Shown here piece by piece: positions 52,294 to 61,369 of a DNA stretch of 64,000 nucleotides. The position numbers were made by a program, and so were the translations under genes. The stretch's first letter is position 1. Every line of letters begins with the position of its first letter. The stretch spans positions 1 through 64,000 of the forward strand of contig JBEBGV010000020.1 of the NCBI GenBank assembly GCA_040081265.1. The letters are read 5' to 3'. Under the pieces are notes generated by a model. That model searched no databases. It was not told where the DNA came from and saw only the letters and a list, made by a program, of their open reading frames with translations. The DNA is from JBEBGV01 sp040081265 (lineage in GTDB: Bacteria; Acidobacteriota; Vicinamibacteria; Vicinamibacterales; UBA2999).

Positions 52294-52868
52294 GCGCGTG
52301 AGAAGCGGTTGCCGGCCTTCCCAGTCGCTTCCCGAAGCGAGCCGCTGACGCCCGCGTCGTGCTCGAGCTTCCGGCCGAAGAGCCACAGCAGGTCCGACAG
52401 GCGATTGACGTAGGCGAGGATGCCTGGCTGGACACTGACGCCAGACTCCTGAAGGCGCACGAGGTTCCTCTCCGCCCGGCGGCAGATGGTCCTGGCCACA
52501 TCGAAGGCGGAGGCCGCACGGTGCTCGCCTGGAATGGACCAGTCTGCCAGCATGCCCTCGATCGCTTCGAGTCGATGGACCTCGGCGGTGAGCCGCTCGA
52601 CCATCGCGCCGTCGATGACGATCTGAGGCTTGGGACTTTCTGGCGGCGTCGCCAGCGATGAGCCCACCCGAAACAGATCCTGCTGAACCGTCTTGCTGAA
52701 CGCGGCCATCTCGACGTCCTCACAGATCGATCGCGCGAACCCCAGCGTCGAGTTGAGTTCGTCGATCGTGCCGTAGGCTTCCACCCGGTCCGACCCTTTT
52801 GACACGCGCACGCCGCCGGCGAGACTGGTCTCGCCGGCGTCACCCTTCATCGTGCTGATACTGCGCAT
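52287..52868 (-). CDS. PduO-type ATP:cob(I)alamin adenosyltransferase
   Basis: 193 residues with the defining N-terminal 'MKGDAGETSLAGGVRVSKG' and 'DRVEAYGTIDELNSTLG', and C-terminal 'ICRRAERNLVRLQESG' and 'VNRLSDLLWLFGR' helices. It transfers the adenosyl group of ATP to cob(I)alamin or cobinamide. It lies second in the riboswitch operon, 13 nt after the receptor gene. GGGAG lies upstream of ATG 52868. Confidence 0.95.
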   Translation of the reverse strand: MRSISTMKGDAGETSLAGGVRVSKGSDRVEAYGTIDELNSTLGFARSICEDVEMAAFSKTVQQDLFRVGSSLATPPESPKPQIVIDGAMVERLTAEVHRLEAIEGMLADWSIPGEHRAASAFDVARTICRRAERNLVRLQESGVSVQPGILAYVNRLSDLLWLFGRKLEHDAGVSGSLREATGKAGNRFSRAW

Positions 52869-52881
52869 GGGTTCCGCTCCC

Positions 52882-55203
52882 TTAGAAATTCAGCTTGTAC
52901 GAGAGCTTAAACGAGGCGCCCTGCAGCGGGTAGCCGAGCTTTTCGTAATAGAACGCATCGAACATGTTGTTGATCGAGACAACGATCGACTGACGTTGCA
53001 CGACGCGGACCGACGCGGTCGCGTCGAACACGGTGAAGTTGTCGTAGGTGACGATCGGGAAGCCGGGCAGGTTGAAGTTGTTGTCCTTGCGGCCGCGCAC
53101 GTAACGGCCGGAGACGCGAACGGCGAGCCGGCTCACATCAATGTCAGCGCCCGCACGAATGGTGTCGAGCGGCACGTTCAGGATGTCCTGCTCGGGACCG
53201 TCGGCGGCGCAGGCCGGAAAGGGTCCTGGCGAGCACAGTCGTTCCTTGCGATTGAAATAGTGGGTCGTGTTTGCGTACAGCCCGATGTGGGCGCCAAGAC
53301 GCTGGGCGGCTTCGATGTCCAGACCGCTGATGTGTGCGTCGAGGCCGTTCTGCACCGACAGCAGAATCGGAGCCGGGGCCGGCGGGCTGCTGATGACGAT
53401 GTTGGAGATGAAGCGATTCTTGACCTTCGTCTTGAACGCCGTCACGTCGATTCGCGTACTCTGCGACGACCACTCGGCACCCACATCGAACGACGTGCTG
53501 CGCTCCGGTTGCAGATCCGGGTTGCCCTGACTGATCTGCGTCCGTCCACCAACGATTGTCGTGGTGAAGCCGGTCAGCATCGACGCTTCGGCAGGGATGA
53601 ATCCGCGACCGAACGCAAAATGGGCACGCAGGCCGGCGACCAGTTCGTGCTTCACGCCAAAGCTCGGGTTGAACACGTCGAAGGTTGCCTCCGACGGCGT
53701 GAAGTTCGTCTTCAGCGGAGTCTCGAGCGTCTCGGCGGTGATGTGATCCAGCCGTCCACCAAGCGTCACGACGGTCCGCCCGTCACGCAGCCTCAGCGTG
53801 TTTTCAACGTACACCCCCACGGTATTCTTGCGCGCATTGGCCGAGAACGGGGCGGTCTGCTCACCCGTTCGTGCGAATGAACGACTGACGCTCTTCACCC
53901 GCTCGTAGTCGAGTCCGACAACGATGCTGTCGACTCGCGAGACGTTCCAGGAATCGCGCGCCTGCACTCCGGTCCAGCGAAGATCACTCTCGAACGACAG
54001 GTACGGAAGGAACGGTAGGTCAACGGGGTTGCTTGTCGTCACGTTCGAGGTGTGACTGCTCTCCGTCGCCGTATAGGTGGTGAAGGCCAGGTCGTGGGCC
54101 TGGATGCGTCCGGTCACACGCCCGTCGCCGGCGTTGCGCTCGATGTTCTTGCGGCTCTGACCGACGTTGCCGGAGGTCAGGTCTGGCGGCGAGTTGATGT
54201 CGCGCCCGCGGTACACGTCGGCGTGGCCATCCAGGCGCCAGCCTTGCCCGAAGACGACGCCGAGGCGGCCGCCGGTGTCGTAGGTCTTGTAAGCCGTCGC
54301 GGGGCGCACTTCGCCGTTGCCCATGCGGAGGTCGTCTCGCTGATTGAACGTCGCCGCATTGACATCGAAGTCAATCCGAGACGAGGCGTTCCCTCCGGCG
54401 CGGGCGGCAAACTCCGATGCTCCAAAACTTCCAAGCCCGATACGAGCGCTGCCACCCACCTTACCGGCGGACTGTCTTGTGATGACGTTGACCACCCCGC
54501 CCATCGCCGACGAGCCGTAGACGGCTGACGCCGCGCCCTTCAACACTTCGATGCGTTCAACACCGTCAACCAGCAACGCAGCAAGATTGGTCACGCCCGA
54601 GGGATGGCCGTTGATGAGCAGCAGCGAGCGCTTGTTGATGCCGCCGGTCTGTGGCCTGAATCCGCGGATCCCGATCCCCGAGAGCGCCCCGGTATATTGC
54701 ACGACGTCAACACCAGCGTTCTTCTTCAGGATGTCAGTCAGGTCCGCGCCGACGGAGCGCTCCAGATCGACCGAATCGATGATCTCGATCTTCTGAGGGG
54801 TCTCCGACAGACGCGTCTCGACGCGCCGGGCGGTCACGACTACGCCTTCGACAAACCCTCCAGCGGCGAGGACGATGCGCAAGGGTGCAGCGCTCGCCGC
54901 CTGGTCGAGGGTCTGCGTGATGGGCGCGAACAGATTCTGCTCGACCGACAAGGAGTAGGTGCCGGACGGCAGGTCGCGCACCGTGAACGCACCAGCCGCG
55001 TCTGACGCCGTGGTCAGGACGACCAGGCCATTGGCGTCGCGCACCGTGACTCGGGCGCCGACGATCGCACCACCGGCTTCATCAACGACCACGCCGGACG
55101 TGGATGCCGATGACTGCGCAAATGCTGACTGAGGCTGAAAGGCGCAGAGGGACAGGAAGAGGGAAAGCGAAACGGATTGGAAAGACGAGCAGGCACGAGC
55201 CAT
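52882..55203 (-). CDS. BtuB-like TonB-dependent receptor under a B12 riboswitch
   Basis: 773 residues from ATG 55203 (GGAGG 10 nt upstream). The signal peptide ends near 'SAFAQS'. A CarboxypepD_reg domain (about 38-115) precedes a TonB-box-like 'VEGVVVTARR'. The plug follows ('IGIRGFRPQTGGINKRSLLL', 'IEVLKGAASAVYGSSAMGG'), and the barrel ends 'ASFKLSYKLNF' with the usual terminal Phe. The riboswitch directly in front and the salvage genes behind make a corrinoid the likely ligand. Confidence 0.93.
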   Translation of the reverse strand: MARACSSFQSVSLSLFLSLCAFQPQSAFAQSSASTSGVVVDEAGGAIVGARVTVRDANGLVVLTTASDAAGAFTVRDLPSGTYSLSVEQNLFAPITQTLDQAASAAPLRIVLAAGGFVEGVVVTARRVETRLSETPQKIEIIDSVDLERSVGADLTDILKKNAGVDVVQYTGALSGIGIRGFRPQTGGINKRSLLLINGHPSGVTNLAALLVDGVERIEVLKGAASAVYGSSAMGGVVNVITRQSAGKVGGSARIGLGSFGASEFAARAGGNASSRIDFDVNAATFNQRDDLRMGNGEVRPATAYKTYDTGGRLGVVFGQGWRLDGHADVYRGRDINSPPDLTSGNVGQSRKNIERNAGDGRVTGRIQAHDLAFTTYTATESSHTSNVTTSNPVDLPFLPYLSFESDLRWTGVQARDSWNVSRVDSIVVGLDYERVKSVSRSFARTGEQTAPFSANARKNTVGVYVENTLRLRDGRTVVTLGGRLDHITAETLETPLKTNFTPSEATFDVFNPSFGVKHELVAGLRAHFAFGRGFIPAEASMLTGFTTTIVGGRTQISQGNPDLQPERSTSFDVGAEWSSQSTRIDVTAFKTKVKNRFISNIVISSPPAPAPILLSVQNGLDAHISGLDIEAAQRLGAHIGLYANTTHYFNRKERLCSPGPFPACAADGPEQDILNVPLDTIRAGADIDVSRLAVRVSGRYVRGRKDNNFNLPGFPIVTYDNFTVFDATASVRVVQRQSIVVSINNMFDAFYYEKLGYPLQGASFKLSYKLNF

Positions 55204-55232
55204 CGATGGAGCCTCCGCGGGCAGCAAGTATC

Positions 55233-55414
55233 CCTGGGTAGGTCTCCTGGCTCGGAAGGGACGAATTCGCTAGCTGATTCGTCGGTCGCTTCACCTTCCC
55301 CGGCTGTTGACCGAGTGGTGATATCGAAGCGACACGCCTTCACTCACAGTGGCGGGACCGCGCCGGATTCGCACCGGACTTCCCCGTTATGCCCGTCGTG
55401 GGCACCCAAGGCAG
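55233..55414 (-). promoter_or_regulatory. Cobalamin (AdoCbl-type) riboswitch, copy 2
   Basis: The same ordered elements as copy 1: 'GGGTGCCCA', 'GGGAAGTCCGGTGCGAATCC', 'GCGGTCCCGCCACTGTGA', 'GGGAAGGTGAAGC' and 'AGCCAGGAGACCTACC'. A TAGGAT at 55426-55421 is a plausible -10. The B12 box ends only about 30 nt from the ATG of the receptor and close to its GGAGG, so this copy probably controls translation initiation. Confidence 0.95.
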
Positions 55415-55465
55415 AAGGGCATCCTAGCACATTGCCCCTCACGACCATCGGCACCTGACGATGAG

Positions 55466-55510
55466 TTCAGAATCTCTTCAGATCCCAGCCGAGGCAACCT
55501 TGTCTACACT
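55466..55510 (+). promoter_or_regulatory. TTCAG direct-repeat promoter 5
   Basis: TTCAG at 55466-55470 and 55477-55481, then 23 nt to TACACT at 55505-55510. It drives the PepSY gene at 55528 and is divergent from the riboswitch promoter at 55421-55426. Confidence 0.68.
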
Positions 55511-55527
55511 CCCCGGCGAGGCCCCGT

Positions 55528-57069
55528 ATGACGTTCATCAGGAAGTGGTTGATTCTCAGCCATCGCTACGCCGGCATCGTTCTGAGCGCGCTGGTCATGC
55601 TCTGGTTCGCGTCGGGCATCGTCATGATGTACGCCGGTGGCCTGCCACGCGTGACGCCGGCGTTACGCCTGGAGCGCATGCCGGATCTCGACCTGACCAG
55701 CGTGCATCTGTCCGCGGCCGACGCAACCGCCCGATTGGAGGCCGCGGGGTCGACCGCGCGAGCCGGCCGGGCGCAGCTTCTGACGGTGATGAATCGACCA
55801 GCCTATCGGGTTGGCACCGCGACCGTGTTTGCCGACACGGGCGATGTGATGGCGGCGCTCACCGTCGATGAGGCGCGCCAGGTCGCAAGCCGGTTCATGC
55901 AGGTCGCCGACGACCGCGTGCGGTTCGCGCGGACGCTGACCAGCGTCGATCAGTGGACGCTGGGACAGGGCCGCGGGCTACCCCTGCACAAGTTTCAGGT
56001 CGATGACGAGGGCGGCACAGAGATCTACGTGCAGCCGCGAACCGGTGAGATTGCCACCATGACCACCCGAACCAGCCGGGCGCTGGCCTGGGTCGGCGTG
56101 ATTCCCCACTGGTTGTACTTCGCGGCGCTTCGTGCGAACCAGCCACTGTGGTACCAGATCGTGGTCTGGACATCCGCCGCGGCGTGCGCGGTCACGATCC
56201 TTGGAATGGTGCTCGGGTTCACACAGTTCAGAAAGGCCCGCCCGTTTCGACTCGCCAAAGCCATTCCATATGCCGGCTGGATGCGCTGGCACTACATCAC
56301 CGGCGTCATCTTTGGGACCTTCACCTTGACGTGGGCGTTCAGCGGCCTGCTGTCGATGGAGCCGTTCGAGTGGACGAATGCGACTGGACTAGAGCCACCG
56401 CGCGACGTCTTCACAGGTGGTCCGGTGGACCTCGCGCAGTTTCCGCTGCTCGAACCTACCCAGTGGAATCAGGCTCTCAACGGCCGCGGCATCAAGGAGA
56501 TCGAGTTCGCGCGCATCCAGGATGAGCCCTACTTCATCGTCCACCCGACGCCGCTCACGAGCACAGAGGCGACACGCGGTGAGCGCCTTCACCAGCCTTA
56601 CGGGGTCGCTGGTCGTCTCGAAGGTGACCGGGTGCTCGTCTCAGCACGGACGCTGCACCCGCGCACCGATCGGTTCAGCACCGCGTCGATCCTGGAGCGG
56701 TTGAAGCATGCTTTTCCAGACGAGCCCATTGTCGTGGCTGATCTGCTGACTGATTACGACTCCTACTACTACTCGCGCGGATACCAGACGCCACTGCCCG
56801 TCCTGCGCGTCAAGTTTGGCGACCCAGCAGAGACCTGGTTCTACATCGACCCGGCCGTCAGCCAGGTGGTCGCACAGGTGCACCGCCTCAATCGAGTCGA
56901 GCGGTGGCTCTACAACGGTCTTCACAGCCTTGATTTTGCCTTCTGGTACAACTCACGACCCCTCTGGGACATCGGCATGATCGTCCTGCTGCTGGGCGGG
57001 CTGGCGTCCAGTACCATCGGCTTGTGGCTGGGTCTCAAACGTATCCGGCGGGGATTGGTCCGGGCATAG
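55528..57069 (+). CDS. PepSY-domain membrane protein, 513 aa
   Basis: Membrane segments are seen at about 7-33, 195-235, 258-285 and 478-503. Membrane histidines occur in 'SHRYAGIVLSALVMLWF' and 'NGLHSLDFAFWYNSRPLWD'. Between helices 3 and 4 is a PepSY-like region with 'TDYDSYYYSRGYQTPLP' and 'WFYIDPAVSQVVAQVHRL'. A truncated near-copy of its last third lies at 11848-12431. Placement under a TTCAG promoter and opposite the B12 operon suggests a reductase or accessory role in metal-chelate uptake. Confidence 0.87.
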   Translation: MTFIRKWLILSHRYAGIVLSALVMLWFASGIVMMYAGGLPRVTPALRLERMPDLDLTSVHLSAADATARLEAAGSTARAGRAQLLTVMNRPAYRVGTATVFADTGDVMAALTVDEARQVASRFMQVADDRVRFARTLTSVDQWTLGQGRGLPLHKFQVDDEGGTEIYVQPRTGEIATMTTRTSRALAWVGVIPHWLYFAALRANQPLWYQIVVWTSAAACAVTILGMVLGFTQFRKARPFRLAKAIPYAGWMRWHYITGVIFGTFTLTWAFSGLLSMEPFEWTNATGLEPPRDVFTGGPVDLAQFPLLEPTQWNQALNGRGIKEIEFARIQDEPYFIVHPTPLTSTEATRGERLHQPYGVAGRLEGDRVLVSARTLHPRTDRFSTASILERLKHAFPDEPIVVADLLTDYDSYYYSRGYQTPLPVLRVKFGDPAETWFYIDPAVSQVVAQVHRLNRVERWLYNGLHSLDFAFWYNSRPLWDIGMIVLLLGGLASSTIGLWLGLKRIRRGLVRA

Positions 57070-57086
57070 TACGAATCCCGCAGGCC

Positions 57087-59060
57087 TCAGTTCTCTGACG
57101 GCAGCTCGACGTGATCGATGACCAGCATGTTTACAGGTCCGGTCTGCGGATCGAGCTTCAGCCCGAGCTGCTCCTGAACGGCGGTGAAGATCGATGGCCG
57201 ATCGGCGGGTCCGATCGACGCGCCGGCCCCTGCATTGGGATCGAGGCCAGGCAGCGCCTGGAGCGGCGTCCACTCGAGTGTTAGATCAAAGAGGCCCATG
57301 AGACCGGTGCGATCGATCACCATGCGTCCAAGCTGACCACTCAGCGCGCGCCCGACTGAGTCGAGCGCGACGCGCTGCCCGGCAAGACGACCGAGCGCAG
57401 GCGCGCCGCTGAACGCTCCGCACGGTGGTGTCGGCAACGGAAGGTTCGGGTCTGGCCGACCGCCGGCCTGCGGCGCCGAGCGAGGATCAAGGCATCCGGC
57501 GTCGTCAGTGTGCGATTTCAACTGCCGTCCCATACGGCCGGGGGTGACCTGCACCCACGCGTAGACAGGTTGCTGTCGAACTTCGCGGTGCACCGCCAGC
57601 TTGAACCGCTCAGCGAGCAGCGACTGCAGCATCTGGCCGATCTGTGCTGGCGTCGCACCCGCCGGCGCGACCTCACCGGCAACCGGCCCGAGAGCGCGCG
57701 CCTCGAGGTCCACGCGCGTGGTCGTCGCCCACTCCGGCATGCCTTCAATTTCGAATCGCTGCAGCGGTTGATATGCGTTCGCGATCAATACGTCGATGGG
57801 AATGTTGGTCCTGAGGAAGCGACCTCCCACAACTGGCGGTGCACCCACTGCCCTATCGCCAGACTTGTTGACCTTGACCGACGCGACCTCGAACGACAAG
57901 ACAGAGGCGGGAGGAGCCTGTGACGGCGCCTGAGCGGCCGTGACCGGCGCCTGCGCCTGAGCCCGACTCAGGAAAGCCACCTCTGCGGACGTAGGGGCAT
58001 GGGCGGCAATCGAGAGCTGCACCTCAGCCCGTGGAGCCGCTGTCGCGTGTGGCATGGACAGCGTGACCGCTCGAAGCGGCGCGAGCGCGGCCACGAACAC
58101 GACCGTCACGGCAACGACGACAATCCCGGCGAGGCCCGCCCGACCTCGTGGCAACGTCGAGTCCAGCACCGCAGCGATACGCGTCGTCAATTCATCGCGG
58201 CTCGCCATGGCCAGCACCGGCCTCTTCGGTTCAACGGCCAGGCGCTCGGCCAGGTCCACGAGCTGCCGGGCGTACCGCGTCGGCTCCGCCTCCCCCAGCA
58301 CGGCATCGTCGCACGCACGCTCCGCTTCAACCGTCAGCTTCCGCCACATCGTCCAGACGAGCGGGTGGAACCAATACAGTGCGCATACGAGTCGACTGGC
58401 ACAGTGGATGAGGCAGTCGGCTCGGCGAACATGCTCGAGTTCATGCACAAGCGCTCGACGAAGGGCACTGCGGCTCCACTGCCTGCTGTCTGACGGCAGC
58501 AACACGACAGGTCGCATCACCCCGTACGTCATCGGGCCGGCGATCGACTCGTGCACGAGCAACGTGACGGATCGCTTGATGCCCAGTGCTGCGGCGAGCT
58601 TGCGAAGGCCCGTCTGCTCGGATAGAAAAGGGATGCCACAGCGGCGGTATCTGCGCAGCTGGTAGAGGCCGGCGCAGACCGGCGCGAGGCACACGAGTAC
58701 GCCTAGCGCCCACACACCGAGCAGCAGTGTCATCCCGTCGAGCGAACGCGCGCCGGCGTCCTGATCCACCGGCGTGACGGCCGTTGGAACTTCCTGTGCC
58801 AGGACCGGCCCCGCCAGCAGACCTGCGACATCCGGCGGCTCGGCGCTGGTCACGGACACGACGACGGGCACGTCGATGGCCGCAGTTGGTCCCACCACCG
58901 CGGCGATCGGGAGTGCGAGGAGCGCAAAGAAGCCGGCGGCCAGGCCTACGTGCCGTACGGAGGCCCGCGCCCGACGCATCAGCCACGCAACGAGCAGGCT
59001 CGCGAAGGCGATGATCGTCGCCTTGACGAGAAACGAGGCAGCGAGAGCCACGCTCATCAT
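57087..59060 (-). CDS. M56 (BlaR1-type) membrane peptidase fused to a TIGR03435-type domain
   Basis: 657 residues. The first 330 residues contain several membrane helices and the zinc-protease motif HELEH (206-210). After a helix near 310-330 and a proline/alanine-rich linker, the C-terminal part (about 385-657) matches a domain known mainly from Acidobacteria ('FEVASVKVNKSGDR', 'QMLQSLLAERFKLAVHRE', 'VIDHVELPSEN'). By analogy with BlaR1 it may cleave the BlaI-like repressor encoded directly upstream, whose stop overlaps its ATG, after sensing a periplasmic signal with the C-terminal domain. The signal is unknown. Confidence 0.88.
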   Translation of the reverse strand: MMSVALAASFLVKATIIAFASLLVAWLMRRARASVRHVGLAAGFFALLALPIAAVVGPTAAIDVPVVVSVTSAEPPDVAGLLAGPVLAQEVPTAVTPVDQDAGARSLDGMTLLLGVWALGVLVCLAPVCAGLYQLRRYRRCGIPFLSEQTGLRKLAAALGIKRSVTLLVHESIAGPMTYGVMRPVVLLPSDSRQWSRSALRRALVHELEHVRRADCLIHCASRLVCALYWFHPLVWTMWRKLTVEAERACDDAVLGEAEPTRYARQLVDLAERLAVEPKRPVLAMASRDELTTRIAAVLDSTLPRGRAGLAGIVVVAVTVVFVAALAPLRAVTLSMPHATAAPRAEVQLSIAAHAPTSAEVAFLSRAQAQAPVTAAQAPSQAPPASVLSFEVASVKVNKSGDRAVGAPPVVGGRFLRTNIPIDVLIANAYQPLQRFEIEGMPEWATTTRVDLEARALGPVAGEVAPAGATPAQIGQMLQSLLAERFKLAVHREVRQQPVYAWVQVTPGRMGRQLKSHTDDAGCLDPRSAPQAGGRPDPNLPLPTPPCGAFSGAPALGRLAGQRVALDSVGRALSGQLGRMVIDRTGLMGLFDLTLEWTPLQALPGLDPNAGAGASIGPADRPSIFTAVQEQLGLKLDPQTGPVNMLVIDHVELPSEN

Positions 59061-59455
59061 CGTTTCTTCTCCTTGTGCACGCGATCAATTTCTGCCCGAA
59101 GCGCCTTCAGCTCGTCGGCCGTCCACGATTCCTGCCTCACGAGGGCGGTCACCATCTGGGCCAGGGAACCTTCGAAGAAGGTTTCCACGTATTGCCGCAG
59201 GGCGCTCTTCTTGGCGCTGATCGGCGAGACGGTGGCTGAGTAGAGAAACCGCGCCCCGTCCTGGGTGTGCTTGAGGTGCCCCTTCTTTTCGAGCCGGGAG
59301 ATCATCACGCGCACCGACGACGCGCTCGGCGGGTTGACCAGTCTGGCCCGAATGTCTTCGGCAGAGGCGCGGTTGTCGAGTGCGAAGACCGCGTTGACGA
59401 TCTCGCGCTCGCGGCGGCTGAGATGTCCGGGGTGCGGAGTAGATGCTTTGCCCAT
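59057..59455 (-). CDS. BlaI/MecI-family repressor
   Basis: 132 residues. The winged helix has 'LSRREREIVNAVFALDNRASAEDIRARL' and 'SSVRVMISRLEKKGHLKHTQDG' (in parts), and the C-terminal dimer helix has 'FFEGSLAQMVTALVRQE'. It pairs with the M56 peptidase (ATGA overlap). A perfect 14-bp palindrome lies at 59472-59485, 17 nt before its start, suggesting autoregulation relieved by peptidase cleavage. Confidence 0.9.
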   Translation of the reverse strand: MGKASTPHPGHLSRREREIVNAVFALDNRASAEDIRARLVNPPSASSVRVMISRLEKKGHLKHTQDGARFLYSATVSPISAKKSALRQYVETFFEGSLAQMVTALVRQESWTADELKALRAEIDRVHKEKKR

Positions 59456-59471
59456 CGCCGCGCATCATAGA

Positions 59472-59485
59472 GCGACATTTGTCGC
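59472..59485. promoter_or_regulatory. Probable BlaI operator
   Basis: GCGACATTTGTCGC is a perfect 14-bp palindrome with the ACA-N2-TGT core seen in BlaI/MecI operators. It sits directly upstream of the blaI-like ATG. Confidence 0.65.
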
Positions 59486-59566
59486 ATGTCAACAGATGAC
59501 GCCGGACCTGAAGGTCCCTCAGAACTCGACGTGCGTTTGTGCCAGCAGGCGGCGCTGCAGCAGTTC

Positions 59567-60570
59567 TCAGTTGGACGATCGATAGATCTGCTCGAGCGTG
59601 ACGACGACGCCAAGGCGTCCGTGCTCGAGCTCGCTCCAGTGGGCGCCACCGAAGAGCAGCCGGCGCTGTGAATCGCCATCAGCGGTCGCATTCCGGATCA
59701 ATCAGATCGAGGCCGCCGACGCCCGCCCAGCCGGTGACGCCCGCGCGACCTTCGCCGAAGAACGACAGGCCGCGGCGCTTCACGTCCCTGGCGACGAACG
59801 GGTTGTCGGTGGCGGTCAGGCACTGGGCGGTCGCGACGATGTTCGTGTTCTCGTAGCTGCCCATGATGATCGCCACGTTCCGCGGGCGATCTTTCGCATA
59901 CCAGCCGTACTGGTAGAAGCCCGAGATGCTGACGTTGCTGGCGGCGCCCTCTTCGAATGGACGCAGGGTGACGCGGCCGTCAATGCTCTTGTACTTGTCG
60001 AGCTCGGCGTGGCCATAGCCCTCGCCGTTGTTGACACCCACGTGTACCTCGGTGCGGCCGCGGGTCGCCTTGACGCTGGCGCCGAGATCGGTTGCCCCCG
60101 GAATCAACTCGAGGCGTTCGGCGAACAGAGGCGCGATTACACGGTAGCGATTGAGCGATTCCTCGAACGACAGCCACGGCGTCTCGTGCAGACCGAACAT
60201 CACGGACGTGCTGTCGGTGACCTAGACGTTGAGTGACGCGTATTCGAGACGCAGCGTGAGATTCCGGTTGAGACTGGCGTCAGTGGTCGGTCTCACGTCC
60301 GGCGTGAACCGCACCTGCACACGATCCGAGAGCCGCGCGCGGATATTGAGGTAGCCACGCGTGACGTCGAAGGCGTTGTAGCCGTCCATCTCGTGCAGGT
60401 CGGCGGTGTACTGCAGAAACGTTACGACACCGAACGTTACCGCTGGAGGCAGCGCATTCTCCACCGGCGTCTGAGAGGATGGCGCGGGGGTCTGCTGCTG
60501 AGACCGGGCTGAGTTCGACCGCCGTGGGGAACAGCCGTCGGCTTCGACGACCTGCATCAGCAAACTTATC
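59567..60570 (-). pseudogene. Outer-membrane beta-barrel protein, disrupted
   Basis: The minus strand reads a barrel-type protein: 'GVVTFLQYTADLHEMDGYNA', 'GYLNIRARLSDRVQVRFTPD', 'LRLEYASLNV'. It is interrupted by a TAG at 60224-60222 and continues in the same frame as 'VTDSTSVMFGLHETPWLSFEE'. Near 59685 a frameshift is needed to pass from 'LIDPEC' to 'DSQRRLLFGGAHWSELEHG' and the true C-terminus 'VTLEQIYRSSN' (stop 59569-59567). The expected signal peptide is not readable. The family is a porin-like barrel of unknown substrate. Two lesions imply an inactive gene. Confidence 0.78.
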
Positions 60571-60759
60571 GGTTCGAGCCGATCTGTAATTTGGTGGAGA
60601 TCGCCCTGTCGCGCCATCGATAGGTAGCCACAACGCACCGCGCGCAGGCGCGGTCAAGGGCGGCGCAGCCGCCGAGCGCTCGCGCGAGGGCACCCTTGAC
60701 GGTGCCGAGCACGGTGCCAGCCTGTGATTTCGATGGCTGAGCGCCTGGACCAGGGTGCA

Positions 60760-60823
60760 GCAAGGGGGGAGCGACCCGGCCGCCCACGGGCTCTGATTCC
60801 CGAAGGGGTCGCTCCCCCCTTGC
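60760..60823. repeat. 18-bp perfect inverted repeat with 28-nt loop
   Basis: GCAAGGGGGGAGCGACCC at 60760-60777 and its exact complement at 60806-60823. It lies in non-coding sequence. It could be a terminator, a REP-like palindrome or the end of a small mobile element. Confidence 0.8.
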
Positions 60824-61369
60824 CACCGACGTAGGGGTCGACGGGAGAGACGCAAGTTCCGTCAGTGTTTCCAGTGCAACTTCGCAGCTCGCGGGGAACG
60901 CGCAAGGGAACTCGTAGGGGAACTCGTCGTGTTGATGTCTCGACGGTGCGGTGGAACCAAGCCCCACCGGATCAGCGCATCCCAAGCAAGCCTCGGTTGC
61001 TGCAGGATTGACCCACACTTCCACAACCTGACAGTTCGACGATCAGAGCGGAGTCGGTCGTCGTGAAGGCGCTATGAGTACGGCATGCACGCGCCGCGCA
61101 CGACCGACGTTTCGGAGAATACCAACGGCGCTGCCGGTCCTGATACGCGCAATGGTCGATTCCGAACGTTGACTGTGTCGCGGCGTTGCTCTCGGTGCGC
61201 ATGCGCTGAGTCGCCACAACGTCTTGCCTCGATCAGCGGCCTTCGTTCGTCCGCACGCGAATCGCACCATTTTACGAGCACGACCTGAACAGGCACGTAC
61301 CACCAACACCACTCAACACCGCAGCCAGAACGCTGTCGAAGGTTGCGCTTCAGCGACTGACACATCTCC
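60824..61369. other. Non-coding stretch, nothing recognised
   Basis: No protein-like frame on either strand and no RNA gene I can identify. Probably decayed sequence. Confidence 0.45.
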
